Made by a program: the position numbers and the translations under genes. Of a stretch of DNA of 64,000 nt, positions 56,854 to 64,000 are shown piece after piece. Numbering within the stretch: position 1 is the first letter of the stretch; each line of letters starts with the position of its first letter. Source of the stretch: Wolbachia endosymbiont (group A) of Longitarsus flavicornis (lineage in GTDB: Bacteria; Pseudomonadota; Alphaproteobacteria; Rickettsiales; Anaplasmataceae); the NCBI RefSeq assembly GCF_963931955.1, contig NZ_OZ008337.1, positions 434,001 to 498,000 on the forward strand, read 5' to 3'. The notes under the pieces were generated by a model that saw nothing but the letters and a program-made list of their open reading frames with translations, had not been told where the DNA came from and searched no databases.

Positions 56854-58095
56854 ATGATAAAAGAAATTGAAGAACTAATAAAAATTGTTGGTAAGGGTAA
56901 TTTATTAGAGACTTTGTTTATTTTTTTAGGTGGCTTTCAACATGCTGATTTAGGTCGTAGTATGGACCACAGAAATCATTTTGGTTTGTCTGCATTCATT
57001 AGAAAAAAAGAGGAACCATTAGATAAATATTTTAACTTAAAATTTAGTCTACAAGGGCTGTTTTTAATTTATGCTCAAGCTTATAAAATTCTAAGTGAAA
57101 GTAATAACCTGAATACTAAAGATGTCATAGATAAAATATATGAAGTTATTAAAGGGTCTGAGTTAAATAGAAATATAAATGAAGTAGTAGATGGAAGAAA
57201 ATTAGATTTACTTAACATCTTAGCAAATCCAAAGAGAAAACCAATATTTAAAACAGAAGAAGATTTTGAAAATAAAGTACTCATTGGTGTTAGAAAGTTA
57301 CTAAGTGAAGGAAATACATTAAACAAATATGACAGAGAATTTGCTGTAAATCAGTGCGTTATCAGCAACTATTATTCTATTCATCAAGACATAAAAGTAG
57401 ACAAGGATATAGTATTACTGCTTTCTATAGGTGGTCACTATGAAGAACTTTCACCATTTAACAAAACAGTAAAAAGAGAAGTATTAGAGCTAGATAAGAG
57501 CCCGTTAATAGCATTATTAGCTAAAATGTTAACATGTATCGATTTATCAAGTGAGAATAGATCTACTAAATATACGCTGAATCGCGAAAAGATAGGTAGC
57601 CTAAACAGAACATTTAATATGTTGGCAGATCAAAATAATCAAGATTTCCCAACCTTTAAAAGCATTGGACCAACCTTGAAGCAATTGCTAAAAAACCAGA
57701 ATAGTGATGAATTTGAACAATTAGTAACGAGCCCTGATAATATATACTACTCAGTGCTGCAAGAAGAGAATGAATGTAGGCCAAATCCTATCACCAGCAA
57801 GAAAAAAGAAAAAGACCATAAAAACACAGTCTGTAAACTTATTTTAGGTATGTTTGTATTATCTGTTGGGTTATATGTTGCTGATTATTTCTTTATGGAG
57901 CAAAAATTGTTCAACTCAATAAAAAATGTTTTGCCACAAGACAACCTTACTAACCTGATAGTTGGTGCGGTGCTTACTATCGTAATAGTATATGCCTTAT
58001 TTCAATTATTGGAACCACCACAGGAACCACCACTTTCAACAGTCAATAAGATGACGAATGAAAATTTAGGACCGCTCCATGCAAAACAAGCTTAG
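56854..58095 (+). CDS. Uncharacterised membrane protein, 413 aa
   Basis: I do not recognise this protein. The N-terminal 310 residues are soluble, helical and charged, with GGFQHADLGRSMDHRNHFGL near 28-47 as the most distinctive segment. Near the C-terminus are two hydrophobic helices (about 325-346 and 367-387) and a proline-rich tail (EPPQEPP). The layout, a large soluble N-domain anchored by a C-terminal helix pair, resembles the ankyrin protein at 33902 and other Wolbachia-specific proteins suspected of host contact, but no catalytic motif is visible. The ATG follows AGG at a short distance. It stands alone between the non-autonomous element and ppa. Confidence 0.6.
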   Translation: MIKEIEELIKIVGKGNLLETLFIFLGGFQHADLGRSMDHRNHFGLSAFIRKKEEPLDKYFNLKFSLQGLFLIYAQAYKILSESNNLNTKDVIDKIYEVIKGSELNRNINEVVDGRKLDLLNILANPKRKPIFKTEEDFENKVLIGVRKLLSEGNTLNKYDREFAVNQCVISNYYSIHQDIKVDKDIVLLLSIGGHYEELSPFNKTVKREVLELDKSPLIALLAKMLTCIDLSSENRSTKYTLNREKIGSLNRTFNMLADQNNQDFPTFKSIGPTLKQLLKNQNSDEFEQLVTSPDNIYYSVLQEENECRPNPITSKKKEKDHKNTVCKLILGMFVLSVGLYVADYFFMEQKLFNSIKNVLPQDNLTNLIVGAVLTIVIVYALFQLLEPPQEPPLSTVNKMTNENLGPLHAKQA

Positions 58096-58164
58096 AACTA
58101 CATAAATGTAGCAACTTAAAAGTACATATTGTATAATGCTTATTCTTAAGTTAAGAGGTAATTT

Positions 58165-58671
58165 ATGGATTTAAGTAAAATAACAGCAGGACCAAATGCG
58201 GTGAATGTGGTAATTGAAATAAGTGCAAATGCTGAGCCTGTAAAGTATGAATTTAATAAAGAGCTTGGGTTGTTACAAGTTGACAGATTTTTATCTACCT
58301 CAATGACTTATCCTTGCAATTATGGATTTATACCAAATACCTGCGCAGGTGATGGTGACCCTGTGGATGTTTTGGTGCTAACTCAATTTCCCTTAGCATC
58401 TAGTGTTTTAATATCGGTGCGTCCAATAGGTGCATTACTCACTAAAGATGAAAAAGGAGAAGATGAGAAAATATTAGCTGTGCCTGTTTCCAGTGTTGAT
58501 AGCTATTATGACAATATAAAGGACTATTCTGACTTATCTAAAAACCTATTAGATAAAATTGCTCATTTCTTTTCTCATTATAAAGATCTAGAAAAGGGAA
58601 AAACGGTAACAATTGGAGAATGGGTTGGTATAGAAGAAACAAAGAAAATCATTGAAAAAAGCAGAAATTAG
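58165..58671 (+). CDS. ppa: Inorganic pyrophosphatase
   Basis: Soluble family I enzyme that hydrolyses pyrophosphate and drives biosynthesis. The 168-aa protein has the active-site block CNYGFIPNTCAGDGDPVDVLVL with the metal-binding DGDPxDV (about 65-71), then RPIGALLTKDEKGEDEKILAVP with the other conserved Asp and Lys. The ATG at 58165 is preceded by GAGG. Confidence 0.96.
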   Translation: MDLSKITAGPNAVNVVIEISANAEPVKYEFNKELGLLQVDRFLSTSMTYPCNYGFIPNTCAGDGDPVDVLVLTQFPLASSVLISVRPIGALLTKDEKGEDEKILAVPVSSVDSYYDNIKDYSDLSKNLLDKIAHFFSHYKDLEKGKTVTIGEWVGIEETKKIIEKSRN

Positions 58672-58753
58672 TTTGCGTTGATTTAGCCTGGAATTACAGT
58701 TATTCGGAAAAATGTTGTTATTTTTAATGGGTAAATATTGCAATTAAAAGCAT

Positions 58754-58782
58754 TAGACAGGCGGTGGAGGTCTTGGTATTAT
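58754..58782 (+). promoter_or_regulatory. Inferred sigma-70 promoter of tRNA-Ser
   Basis: TAGACA (58754-58759) is followed after 17 bases by TATTAT (58777-58782); an overlapping TATAAT lies at 58782-58787. It is about 20 bases before the mature tRNA. Confidence 0.5.
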
Positions 58783-58804
58783 ATAATCTTTAGGTTCTAA
58801 ATTT

Positions 58805-58895
58805 GGAAGGGTGGCCGAGCGGCTGAAGGCGGCGGTTTGCTAAACCGTTATACGACCCAAAAGTCGTATCGAGGGTTCGAATCCCTCTCCTTCCG
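58805..58895 (+). tRNA. trnS: tRNA-Ser (anticodon GCU)
   Basis: Class II tRNA with long variable arm. The acceptor pairs GGAAGGG with TCCTTCC, the anticodon loop is TTTGCTAAA, the variable stem is TACGAC/GTCGTA, and the T-arm contains GTTCGAATC. The discriminator is G, and CCA is not encoded. Confidence 0.97.
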
Positions 58896-59054
58896 TATAC
58901 TGTTTTTAGCACGGTTTAAATTCGCTATATTAGCCTGTTTACCTGATCTTGTTGTAATGTTTTTTTTATTTCCGTCTTTAACTATTAAAAAGTTGGCTAG
59001 CATTGACTCAGTATTTATTATAGAATTGGTTATTAACTAAACAACTTTGCTTGT

Positions 59055-60200
59055 ATGTATAGAATACTAATTTTACTGTTAATAGTGTTGCCACTTAGGT
59101 TGCTTGCAACCGAGATTGAAATTGTTGCAGATGTAAATGGTGAACCAATTTCAAATTTAGATATCGAAAAGCGCATCAACTTTATAAATTCATTGTTTGG
59201 CACTCAAAGCGTTAATCAAAAAGAAGCAAAGTCTCAAGTTCTTAGGGAGCTAATAGACGAAATTATCATTATCAATGAAGCGCAGAGGCTGAATATAAAA
59301 TTGAGCAACGAGGAGTTAGATAATGCTGTCATGTTATTTTTAACCCAAAGTTTTAAACTTAAGGCTAATGAAGTTGATCAATACATAGAAAAGCATAATA
59401 TAGATCTTAGTATTTTAAGAAAACAAATAAAATGTCAGTTACTGTGGAGCAAAATTATTGAAGTAAGAATTGTGCCATTTATTAATATAAGCGATAAAGA
59501 AGTAAATGATGTAAAAAGGCAAACAGAAAAGCCGGATTATCTTATCACGTTCCAAGAGTTTATAATTCCTGATCAAAAAGACAAGGACGTTTATGGTATA
59601 GCTGAAGATTTAGTAAAAAAATTACGCAACAGTAATAACCCAGAATCTCTAATAAAGATGCGTAAAGCAACAGTTAATTTAAGTCAGTTGAAAGGCAAAC
59701 TCAAGAGCGTTTTAGAAGGATTAGAAGTCAGCGACATAGCAGGTCCATTCAGTTTTAGTGAAGGTTACTCTGTTATAAAAGTAATAGATAAAGTACAACT
59801 TAATCATGCACTGCTGGAAAGCACTTTAAAATTAAAACAGATTGTGGTTGAAGGTTCAGAAAGTTTATTAGATAATCTCAAGGAGCAAAAAGTTAATTGT
59901 TTAAATTTTGATAAATTGGCAGATAATTTTAAGTTGCCAAACGCAAAGGAATTTGAAATAAAAATGCGAGATTTAAATCCTGATTTACAGATTTTATTTA
60001 GTAAAACAAGTGTGAATGAAATAGTAGAATTGAGAGAAAATGGCACTGCAAAGTTGATGATGTTGTGTGATATCAAGAGTAATGTAGCGGGTATAGAAGC
60101 AATTAAACAGCAGATGTACCAACAAAAGATTATGATACAAAGCAACCTGCTATTGGATGATATGCGTAAAAATGCAGCTATCAGTTATCGGTATAGTTGA
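59055..60200 (+). CDS. surA: SurA-like periplasmic chaperone / peptidyl-prolyl isomerase
   Basis: Predicted chaperone for outer-membrane proteins. A signal peptide (MYRILILLLIVLPLRLLA, cut near residue 18) is followed by the SurA N-domain: IVADVNGEPISNLDIEKRI and VLRELIDEIIIINEAQR. A parvulin-like region is weak (YLITFQEFIIPDQKDKDV, then IAGPFSFSEGYSVIKVIDK). At 381 aa it is close to E. coli SurA (428) but probably has only one PPIase-like domain. It may be chaperone only. It begins in a new region after tRNA-Ser. Confidence 0.82.
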   Translation: MYRILILLLIVLPLRLLATEIEIVADVNGEPISNLDIEKRINFINSLFGTQSVNQKEAKSQVLRELIDEIIIINEAQRLNIKLSNEELDNAVMLFLTQSFKLKANEVDQYIEKHNIDLSILRKQIKCQLLWSKIIEVRIVPFINISDKEVNDVKRQTEKPDYLITFQEFIIPDQKDKDVYGIAEDLVKKLRNSNNPESLIKMRKATVNLSQLKGKLKSVLEGLEVSDIAGPFSFSEGYSVIKVIDKVQLNHALLESTLKLKQIVVEGSESLLDNLKEQKVNCLNFDKLADNFKLPNAKEFEIKMRDLNPDLQILFSKTSVNEIVELRENGTAKLMMLCDIKSNVAGIEAIKQQMYQQKIMIQSNLLLDDMRKNAAISYRYS

Positions 60201-60287
60201 AGTCAGAGAGTGTCTTTGTCTCTGTCTTTGTGTGCCTTTGTTCTATAAAATTTCAAAAAATTTGAACAAATATAGTTAAAATAGCAC

Positions 60288-60908
60288 ATGAAGAACATAA
60301 TGCTAATTGGTGGTGGAGTTGGAAATGCAGTGTTATTTTCGATAGGGAAGGCATGTCTTGAAAATAATAACAAGGTTTTGTACTTCGCTGGCTATAAGAA
60401 GTTAAGTGATGTATTTAAACGAGCACTGATAGAGCGTGCATCAAATGCAGTAGTTTGGGCATGTGAAGAAGGATTGATAGAAACAAGCAGAGATCAAGAT
60501 AAATCCTTTCATGGTAATATAGTTGATGCAATAGTCTCTTATCAACAAGGAAGATTAGGTATTAATTTGAACGTTATAGATAAAATTATCACTATTGGTT
60601 CTGACAAAATGATGAAAGCTGTGAATGAAGCTAGAAAAACAATTTTAAAGCCATATCTGAAATCAGGCCACATAGCAATATCATCAGTTAATTCTCCTAT
60701 GCAGTGTATGATGAAAGAAATCTGCGCTCAGTGTGTGCAACAACATATAAATGCAAAAACAGGAGAAAAGAGTTTTGTTTATAGTTGCAGTAATCAAGAC
60801 CAGGATATGGAGTGTGTTGACTTTGACTTTTTAAGTGAGCGCTTGAAGCAAAATAGTTTACAAGAAAAACTTACTGCAAAATGGATAGATCATGTTCAAA
60901 GATATTAA
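60288..60908 (+). CDS. NAD-binding reductase domain with PyrK-like iron-sulfur cysteines
   Basis: The 206-aa protein resembles the C-terminal half of PyrK/GltD-type flavin reductases. The start MLIGGGVGNAVLFSIGKACL is a Rossmann GxGxxG-like loop, and the C-terminal CMMKEICAQC plus a later YSC (C-x5-C-x2-C...C) resembles the [2Fe-2S] motif of electron-transfer subunits. The usual N-terminal FAD domain is missing and no frame for it exists just upstream. It may work with a separate flavoprotein or be a shortened relic under selection. It overlaps the next gene by 17 bases. Confidence 0.5.
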   Translation: MKNIMLIGGGVGNAVLFSIGKACLENNNKVLYFAGYKKLSDVFKRALIERASNAVVWACEEGLIETSRDQDKSFHGNIVDAIVSYQQGRLGINLNVIDKIITIGSDKMMKAVNEARKTILKPYLKSGHIAISSVNSPMQCMMKEICAQCVQQHINAKTGEKSFVYSCSNQDQDMECVDFDFLSERLKQNSLQEKLTAKWIDHVQRY

Positions 60909-61443
60909 ACAGCACAAAAAGGAAATAAGAGAGCAATATAGAGCTATAAGAAAAGATATTGATGAAAGTTATTCCAGTTATGCGGCAAATTCCCTTATTA
61001 ATCTCTTTAATCAGAACTTAAGCTACGTTAAAGGCAAAACAATAGCAGCTTACATTCCAATGGATGAGGAAATAGATGTTGTGCCTTTGATGCATAGTTT
61101 ACTCGATTTAGATTATAAAGTAGCAATTCCTAATAAAAATAAGTTACTAAAATTTGAGGAATGGAACGAAACAAATGAAGATGTAATTCCCGACACAATC
61201 ATTACTCCTGTTATTGCTTTTGATGATCATTTTAATAGATTGGGTTTTGGCGGTGGTTGGTATGATACAATGATAGAAAAACTGCGGCCACTTGGAAAAA
61301 TATTTATAGGTGTAGCCTATGAGAAACAATATTGTAAAGATTTACCTGTAGAAAAACATGATCAAAAATTGGATATTATAATCACTGAGATGTGTGTTAG
61401 ATGTGGAAGTGGATTGCTCAAAAAAGTGGATAAAAAGGAGTAG
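60892..61443 (+). CDS. fthC: 5-formyltetrahydrofolate cyclo-ligase
   Basis: Converts 5-formyl-THF to 5,10-methenyl-THF in the folate cycle. The 183-aa protein has the family elements: the basic N-terminus (KKEIREQYRAIRKDI), AAYIPMDEEIDVVPLMH and the ATP-binding loop GFGGGWYDTMIEKL (about 121-134). It starts inside the end of the preceding gene (17-base overlap), which implies translational coupling with the reductase-like gene. Confidence 0.93.
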   Translation: MFKDIKQHKKEIREQYRAIRKDIDESYSSYAANSLINLFNQNLSYVKGKTIAAYIPMDEEIDVVPLMHSLLDLDYKVAIPNKNKLLKFEEWNETNEDVIPDTIITPVIAFDDHFNRLGFGGGWYDTMIEKLRPLGKIFIGVAYEKQYCKDLPVEKHDQKLDIIITEMCVRCGSGLLKKVDKKE

Positions 61444-61487
61444 CGTAACCCCACTTTCTGATAGTAATTTTTGCGTAAAAAAATGCA

Positions 61488-62534
61488 TCAACTTGGTCCT
61501 GTGATTCCTCCTTCACTAACTCGTGCAGCACTTGAAATACCTAAGTGAGAAGATGGCTTCATTGCTGCAACTTTCTCATCAACAATTTTTTCTACCTCCT
61601 CTATTTTACCCTCACCAATGGCCATAATTTTAGATTGAAATTTCTCCATAAGTTCCTCAAGTGCTTCCTTATCACTTTCATAAGTACTAGTACCTTTTTC
61701 TCTAAGCTTTTTCATGTCATCTTCTGAAAAATTTTGAATAGTTCCATTCTTTACTAACTCTTGTATAGCAGATCGCTGCCCTTCATTTTGAAGCATGCCT
61801 ATGACCTTTGCTTTACTCTGGGCGTTTTTTATTTTTTCACCTTCTTCGGACATATTATAGCCTATAATCTCTTGAGCCAAACTGTTGTATAATTTACTAA
61901 AGTTATCTTTTTTTGGCCCAACCTCAGGCAATTTATCCCCTAAATTTTTAGATAAACTTTTCACTGCTTTTCCTGCATCAATCGCACCTTCTTTTATTTT
62001 TTCCCCTGCCTTTCCTATACCTATTCCTACATAACGTGCTCCAATAGCCACAAGCGCTATTAATGTAGCAAGCACAATAAGCGGAGAAAATGCTACTCCT
62101 AATACCATTCCAGCAGAAGCTATTCCTATTTTTTCATTTGCAGATGCTGATTGAAAATAATTGACTAGATTATCCAGCGGACCTTTATTATTATTTATAA
62201 CATTACTTATTGCTTGCTGATTAACAGATTGTAGTGCTTCTTCTATTATCTTTGGCTCGATATCTTCAGGCTTTGAATTTTCAAGCGCTTCTTCAATGAA
62301 TTCTATAAATAATTCTTTGTTAACCTCCTTTTGCAAGCCTTGGTCATTAATTGCTAAACCTAAATCTTTGAGATTCATCCCTCTAACTTGTTCTGATAGG
62401 GCCTCAAACAACTTTCCTTTTTCTTCCTGTGAGGATTGTGCGATGCTTTCTATCATATCTGAAATAGTTTTTTTTAGTTCTGGGTAGTCAGTGTCAAAAA
62501 ACGTACTGTTTGTAGGTGCCATATTCAGCTTCAT
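61488..62534 (-). CDS. Uncharacterised membrane protein, 348 aa
   Basis: I do not recognise this protein. It is helical and charged with a single hydrophobic segment around residues 136-172 (GIASAGMVLGVAFSPLIVLA and AIGARYVGIGIG, probably two close helices). The N-terminal 130 residues are acidic, the C-terminal 170 are mixed and end with small residues (GGITGPS). There is no signal peptide. The start is the ATG at 62534; an alternative ATG lies at 62522. It is convergent with fthC and divergent from elbB. Confidence 0.65.
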   Translation of the reverse strand: MKLNMAPTNSTFFDTDYPELKKTISDMIESIAQSSQEEKGKLFEALSEQVRGMNLKDLGLAINDQGLQKEVNKELFIEFIEEALENSKPEDIEPKIIEEALQSVNQQAISNVINNNKGPLDNLVNYFQSASANEKIGIASAGMVLGVAFSPLIVLATLIALVAIGARYVGIGIGKAGEKIKEGAIDAGKAVKSLSKNLGDKLPEVGPKKDNFSKLYNSLAQEIIGYNMSEEGEKIKNAQSKAKVIGMLQNEGQRSAIQELVKNGTIQNFSEDDMKKLREKGTSTYESDKEALEELMEKFQSKIMAIGEGKIEEVEKIVDEKVAAMKPSSHLGISSAARVSEGGITGPS

Positions 62535-62671
62535 TAACTATGGATATGCCTAATTATACATGCTAGTTATTAATTATATTATAATAAATATGAGGTAATT
62601 AATATAATAACCTCTTTCCAAATATAGAATTTGTATTAAAATATCTAGATTACATGAAATTAAGGTACTTT

Positions 62672-63379
62672 ATGGGTGAAAAAAAATTAAAAGCTGCTGT
62701 GGTTTTATCAGGGTGTGGTCACCTTGACGGTGCAGAGGTAAGAGAAGCGGTTTTAAGTTTGCTTGTGCTTGATCAGCAGGAAGTGGATGTTAAATGCTTT
62801 GCACCTGATATCAATATCACACAAGTTATGAATCATAGAACAAAAGAGGCAACAAAAGAAAAAAGGAATGTACTTGTGGAAGCAGCAAGAATCGCAAGAG
62901 GCGAAATATATGACTTAAAAGAAGCCAAAGCTGAAAATTTTGACATGCTAGTTGTACCTGGTGGATACGGGGTTGCGAAAAATTTATCTGACTTAGCTGA
63001 AAATAAAGGCATGGTGACAGTAATGCCTGAATTTGAAAGATTAGTTTCAGAATTCTTTGTTACAAAAAAGCCAATAGGAGCGATATGCATATCTCCAGCT
63101 ATCATTGTTTCAATTTTAAGTAGTAAGATAGGTAAAGAAGAAAGTAAGGTTAAGGTAACTATAGGAGATGACAAAGAACAGTTGATAGAAAAGCTTGGCG
63201 GCGAACACATAAAGTGCGATACAGGGTTATCAATAGAAGACGAAGAGTATAATGTATTTTCTTGTTCTGCTTATATGCGTAGTGACGAAAGTACATACTC
63301 TGTATATCAAGGGATAAAGCATATGATTGACAGCATGGTAAAAAAGATTAACAAAAAAACTAAACAGCCATTCCTATAA
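62672..63379 (+). CDS. elbB: ElbB-type DJ-1/PfpI superfamily protein (isoprenoid biosynthesis glyoxalase)
   Basis: Member of the class I glutamine amidotransferase-like superfamily, often called isoprenoid biosynthesis protein or glyoxalase III-like. I choose the ATG at 62672 with AAGG upstream; 62654 is an alternative. The 235-aa protein has the N-terminal AAVVLSGCGHLDGAEVREAV, the central FDMLVVPGGYGVAKNLSDLA and the nucleophile elbow GAICISPAII with Cys at the expected place. The substrate is uncertain for the whole family. Confidence 0.93.
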   Translation: MGEKKLKAAVVLSGCGHLDGAEVREAVLSLLVLDQQEVDVKCFAPDINITQVMNHRTKEATKEKRNVLVEAARIARGEIYDLKEAKAENFDMLVVPGGYGVAKNLSDLAENKGMVTVMPEFERLVSEFFVTKKPIGAICISPAIIVSILSSKIGKEESKVKVTIGDDKEQLIEKLGGEHIKCDTGLSIEDEEYNVFSCSAYMRSDESTYSVYQGIKHMIDSMVKKINKKTKQPFL

Positions 63380-63550
63380 GGTGTACTAAATAAGACTTCT
63401 CTATTAATCACTTAACTGTTGAATTTTACATTTCTAGCTGTATTATGACTATGTAGCTAAAGTAACTTAGGTTTATTGACACTTTGCTACTTGTTAGCGG
63501 TGTGGCCGTATATGTTTAGTTCTTTTTTTTGTAGATGCAAGGTATTTTGT
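63380..63550. repeat. Decayed dispersed repeat upstream of the small unknown gene
   Basis: Includes AAGACTTCTC and a stretch GTAGCTAAAGTAACTTAGG...GCTACTTGTTAGCGG that resembles 33540-33595. It looks like an old copy of the palindromic repeats. No gene is seen. Confidence 0.45.
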
Positions 63551-63859
63551 ATGTCAGATCTTTTCTATATTGAAGGTGTGTTTTGTGTAGATGGTCATTG
63601 TGATGTTTATACAAGAGAAGTGAGTTTTAATGATGTCATGTTAGGCAAGTTCAGTCTAAATTCGTACAGCGGGAAAGAAGCTATGATAAATCTAGACGTT
63701 ATTACATTCGATATTAATATCGCTATCGATGGTCAAAATGGAAAGACAATAAAAAGAGACCTTAAAGGTCTTGAATTTATAACTAAAGATGATGGTTCTT
63801 GGTATATTAATAAGGATTTTGGTAATGATAAATTTGAAATTATAGTAAAGCAATCATAA
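63551..63859 (+). CDS. Small uncharacterised protein, 102 aa
   Basis: Starts at ATG 63551 (MSDLFYIEGVF); the frame is open upstream to 63476 but that part is repeat-derived and not protein-like. It appears to be mostly beta-strand (alternating hydrophobics such as MINLDVITFDINIAIDG), with no signal or membrane segment. The family is unknown to me. It converges on the ftsI-like gene, with two bases between the stops. Confidence 0.55.
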   Translation: MSDLFYIEGVFCVDGHCDVYTREVSFNDVMLGKFSLNSYSGKEAMINLDVITFDINIAIDGQNGKTIKRDLKGLEFITKDDGSWYINKDFGNDKFEIIVKQS

Positions 63860-63861
63860 TT

Positions 63862-64000
63862 TTACATCTCAGGTGTAACATTTAGTATAGGTGCTACTCT
63901 ATTTATAATGTTTCTTACTATAGGCGCAGCAATTACTCCCCCGGTATGGTGCATCCCTTGAGGCTCATCAATAGCAATTAGCACTATGTACCTTGGGTCA
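63862..64000 (-). CDS. ftsI: FtsI/PBP2-type penicillin-binding protein, C-terminal end (cut by window)
   Basis: On the minus strand the last 45 codons read DPRYIVLIAIDEPQGMHHTG, then GVIAAPIVRNIINRVAPIL, ending TPEM and a stop at 63862. This matches the C-terminal strand of class B penicillin-binding proteins (PxYVxxVxIDEPxxxxxGGxVAAPVF). The rest lies beyond the right edge. FtsI makes septal peptidoglycan, and MreB in this window is its classic partner in envelope growth. FtsI versus PBP2 cannot be decided from this end alone, though DEPQ fits FtsI better. Confidence 0.8.
   Translation of the reverse strand, partial: DPRYIVLIAIDEPQGMHHTGGVIAAPIVRNIINRVAPILNVTPEM

Overview
The window reads as a chromosome segment of Wolbachia (Anaplasmataceae, Rickettsiales). 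The strongest evidence is one open frame encoding fused RNA polymerase beta and beta' subunits, as known from Wolbachia. Supporting signs are low GC, many decayed insertion sequences, ankyrin and host-type enzymes, a stray gene-transfer-agent gene, and typical alphaproteobacterial housekeeping genes. The exact strain or supergroup cannot be told from the sequence alone.

Layout. 1-560 is a broken IS481-type transposase. 650-5492 carries purD, serS, a membrane-anchored Ulp1-type cysteine protease ending in a CaaX-like box, and dusB. 5499-21409 is one long minus-strand block transcribed from rpsL: rpsL-rpsG-fusA-tuf-tRNA-Trp-secE-nusG-rplK-rplA-rplJ-rplL-rpoBC. It has a good sigma-70 promoter at 21450-21478, and its NusG has a duplicated N-terminal domain. 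21500-25571 holds a truncated duplicate of a GDSL hydrolase gene, an IS4-type element interrupted by an IS5/IS1031-type element, and the intact GDSL gene. 25783-30416 holds rpoD, a partial Mrp antiporter cluster, rpoZ and an XRE regulator, all on the minus strand. 30849-40156 holds purE-mutL, palindromic repeats, an ankyrin/membrane protein, sucA, an unknown gene, a lone GTA tail gene and a DsbA-like oxidoreductase.

40449-44550 is a group II intron whose maturase gene is split by an 894-bp IS5-family element, itself split by a second 894-bp copy. Removing both copies with their ATT target duplications restores the maturase frame. Next come a truncated ATPase, a Fic enzyme with an inhibitory motif, and ubiD. 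47393-56785 contains ftsH, tilS, pal, a dead M32 carboxypeptidase, mreB and mnmA. This block is bracketed by two inverted ~435-bp repeats, one inside a 685-bp non-autonomous element with 18-bp inverted ends and an AAT duplication. The last part holds an unknown two-helix membrane protein, ppa, tRNA-Ser(GCU), a SurA-like chaperone, a PyrK-like reductase fragment, the 5-formyl-THF cyclo-ligase gene, an unknown membrane protein, elbB, a small unknown gene and the 3' end of an ftsI-like gene.

Most genes serve core growth: purine synthesis, translation, transcription, ion homeostasis, TCA cycle, envelope, tRNA modification. The accessory layer consists of possible host-interaction proteins (Ulp1-CaaX, Fic, GDSL hydrolase, ankyrin-TM and two unknown membrane proteins) plus mobile-element debris. 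Functional claims for that layer are inferences from domains and motifs only.
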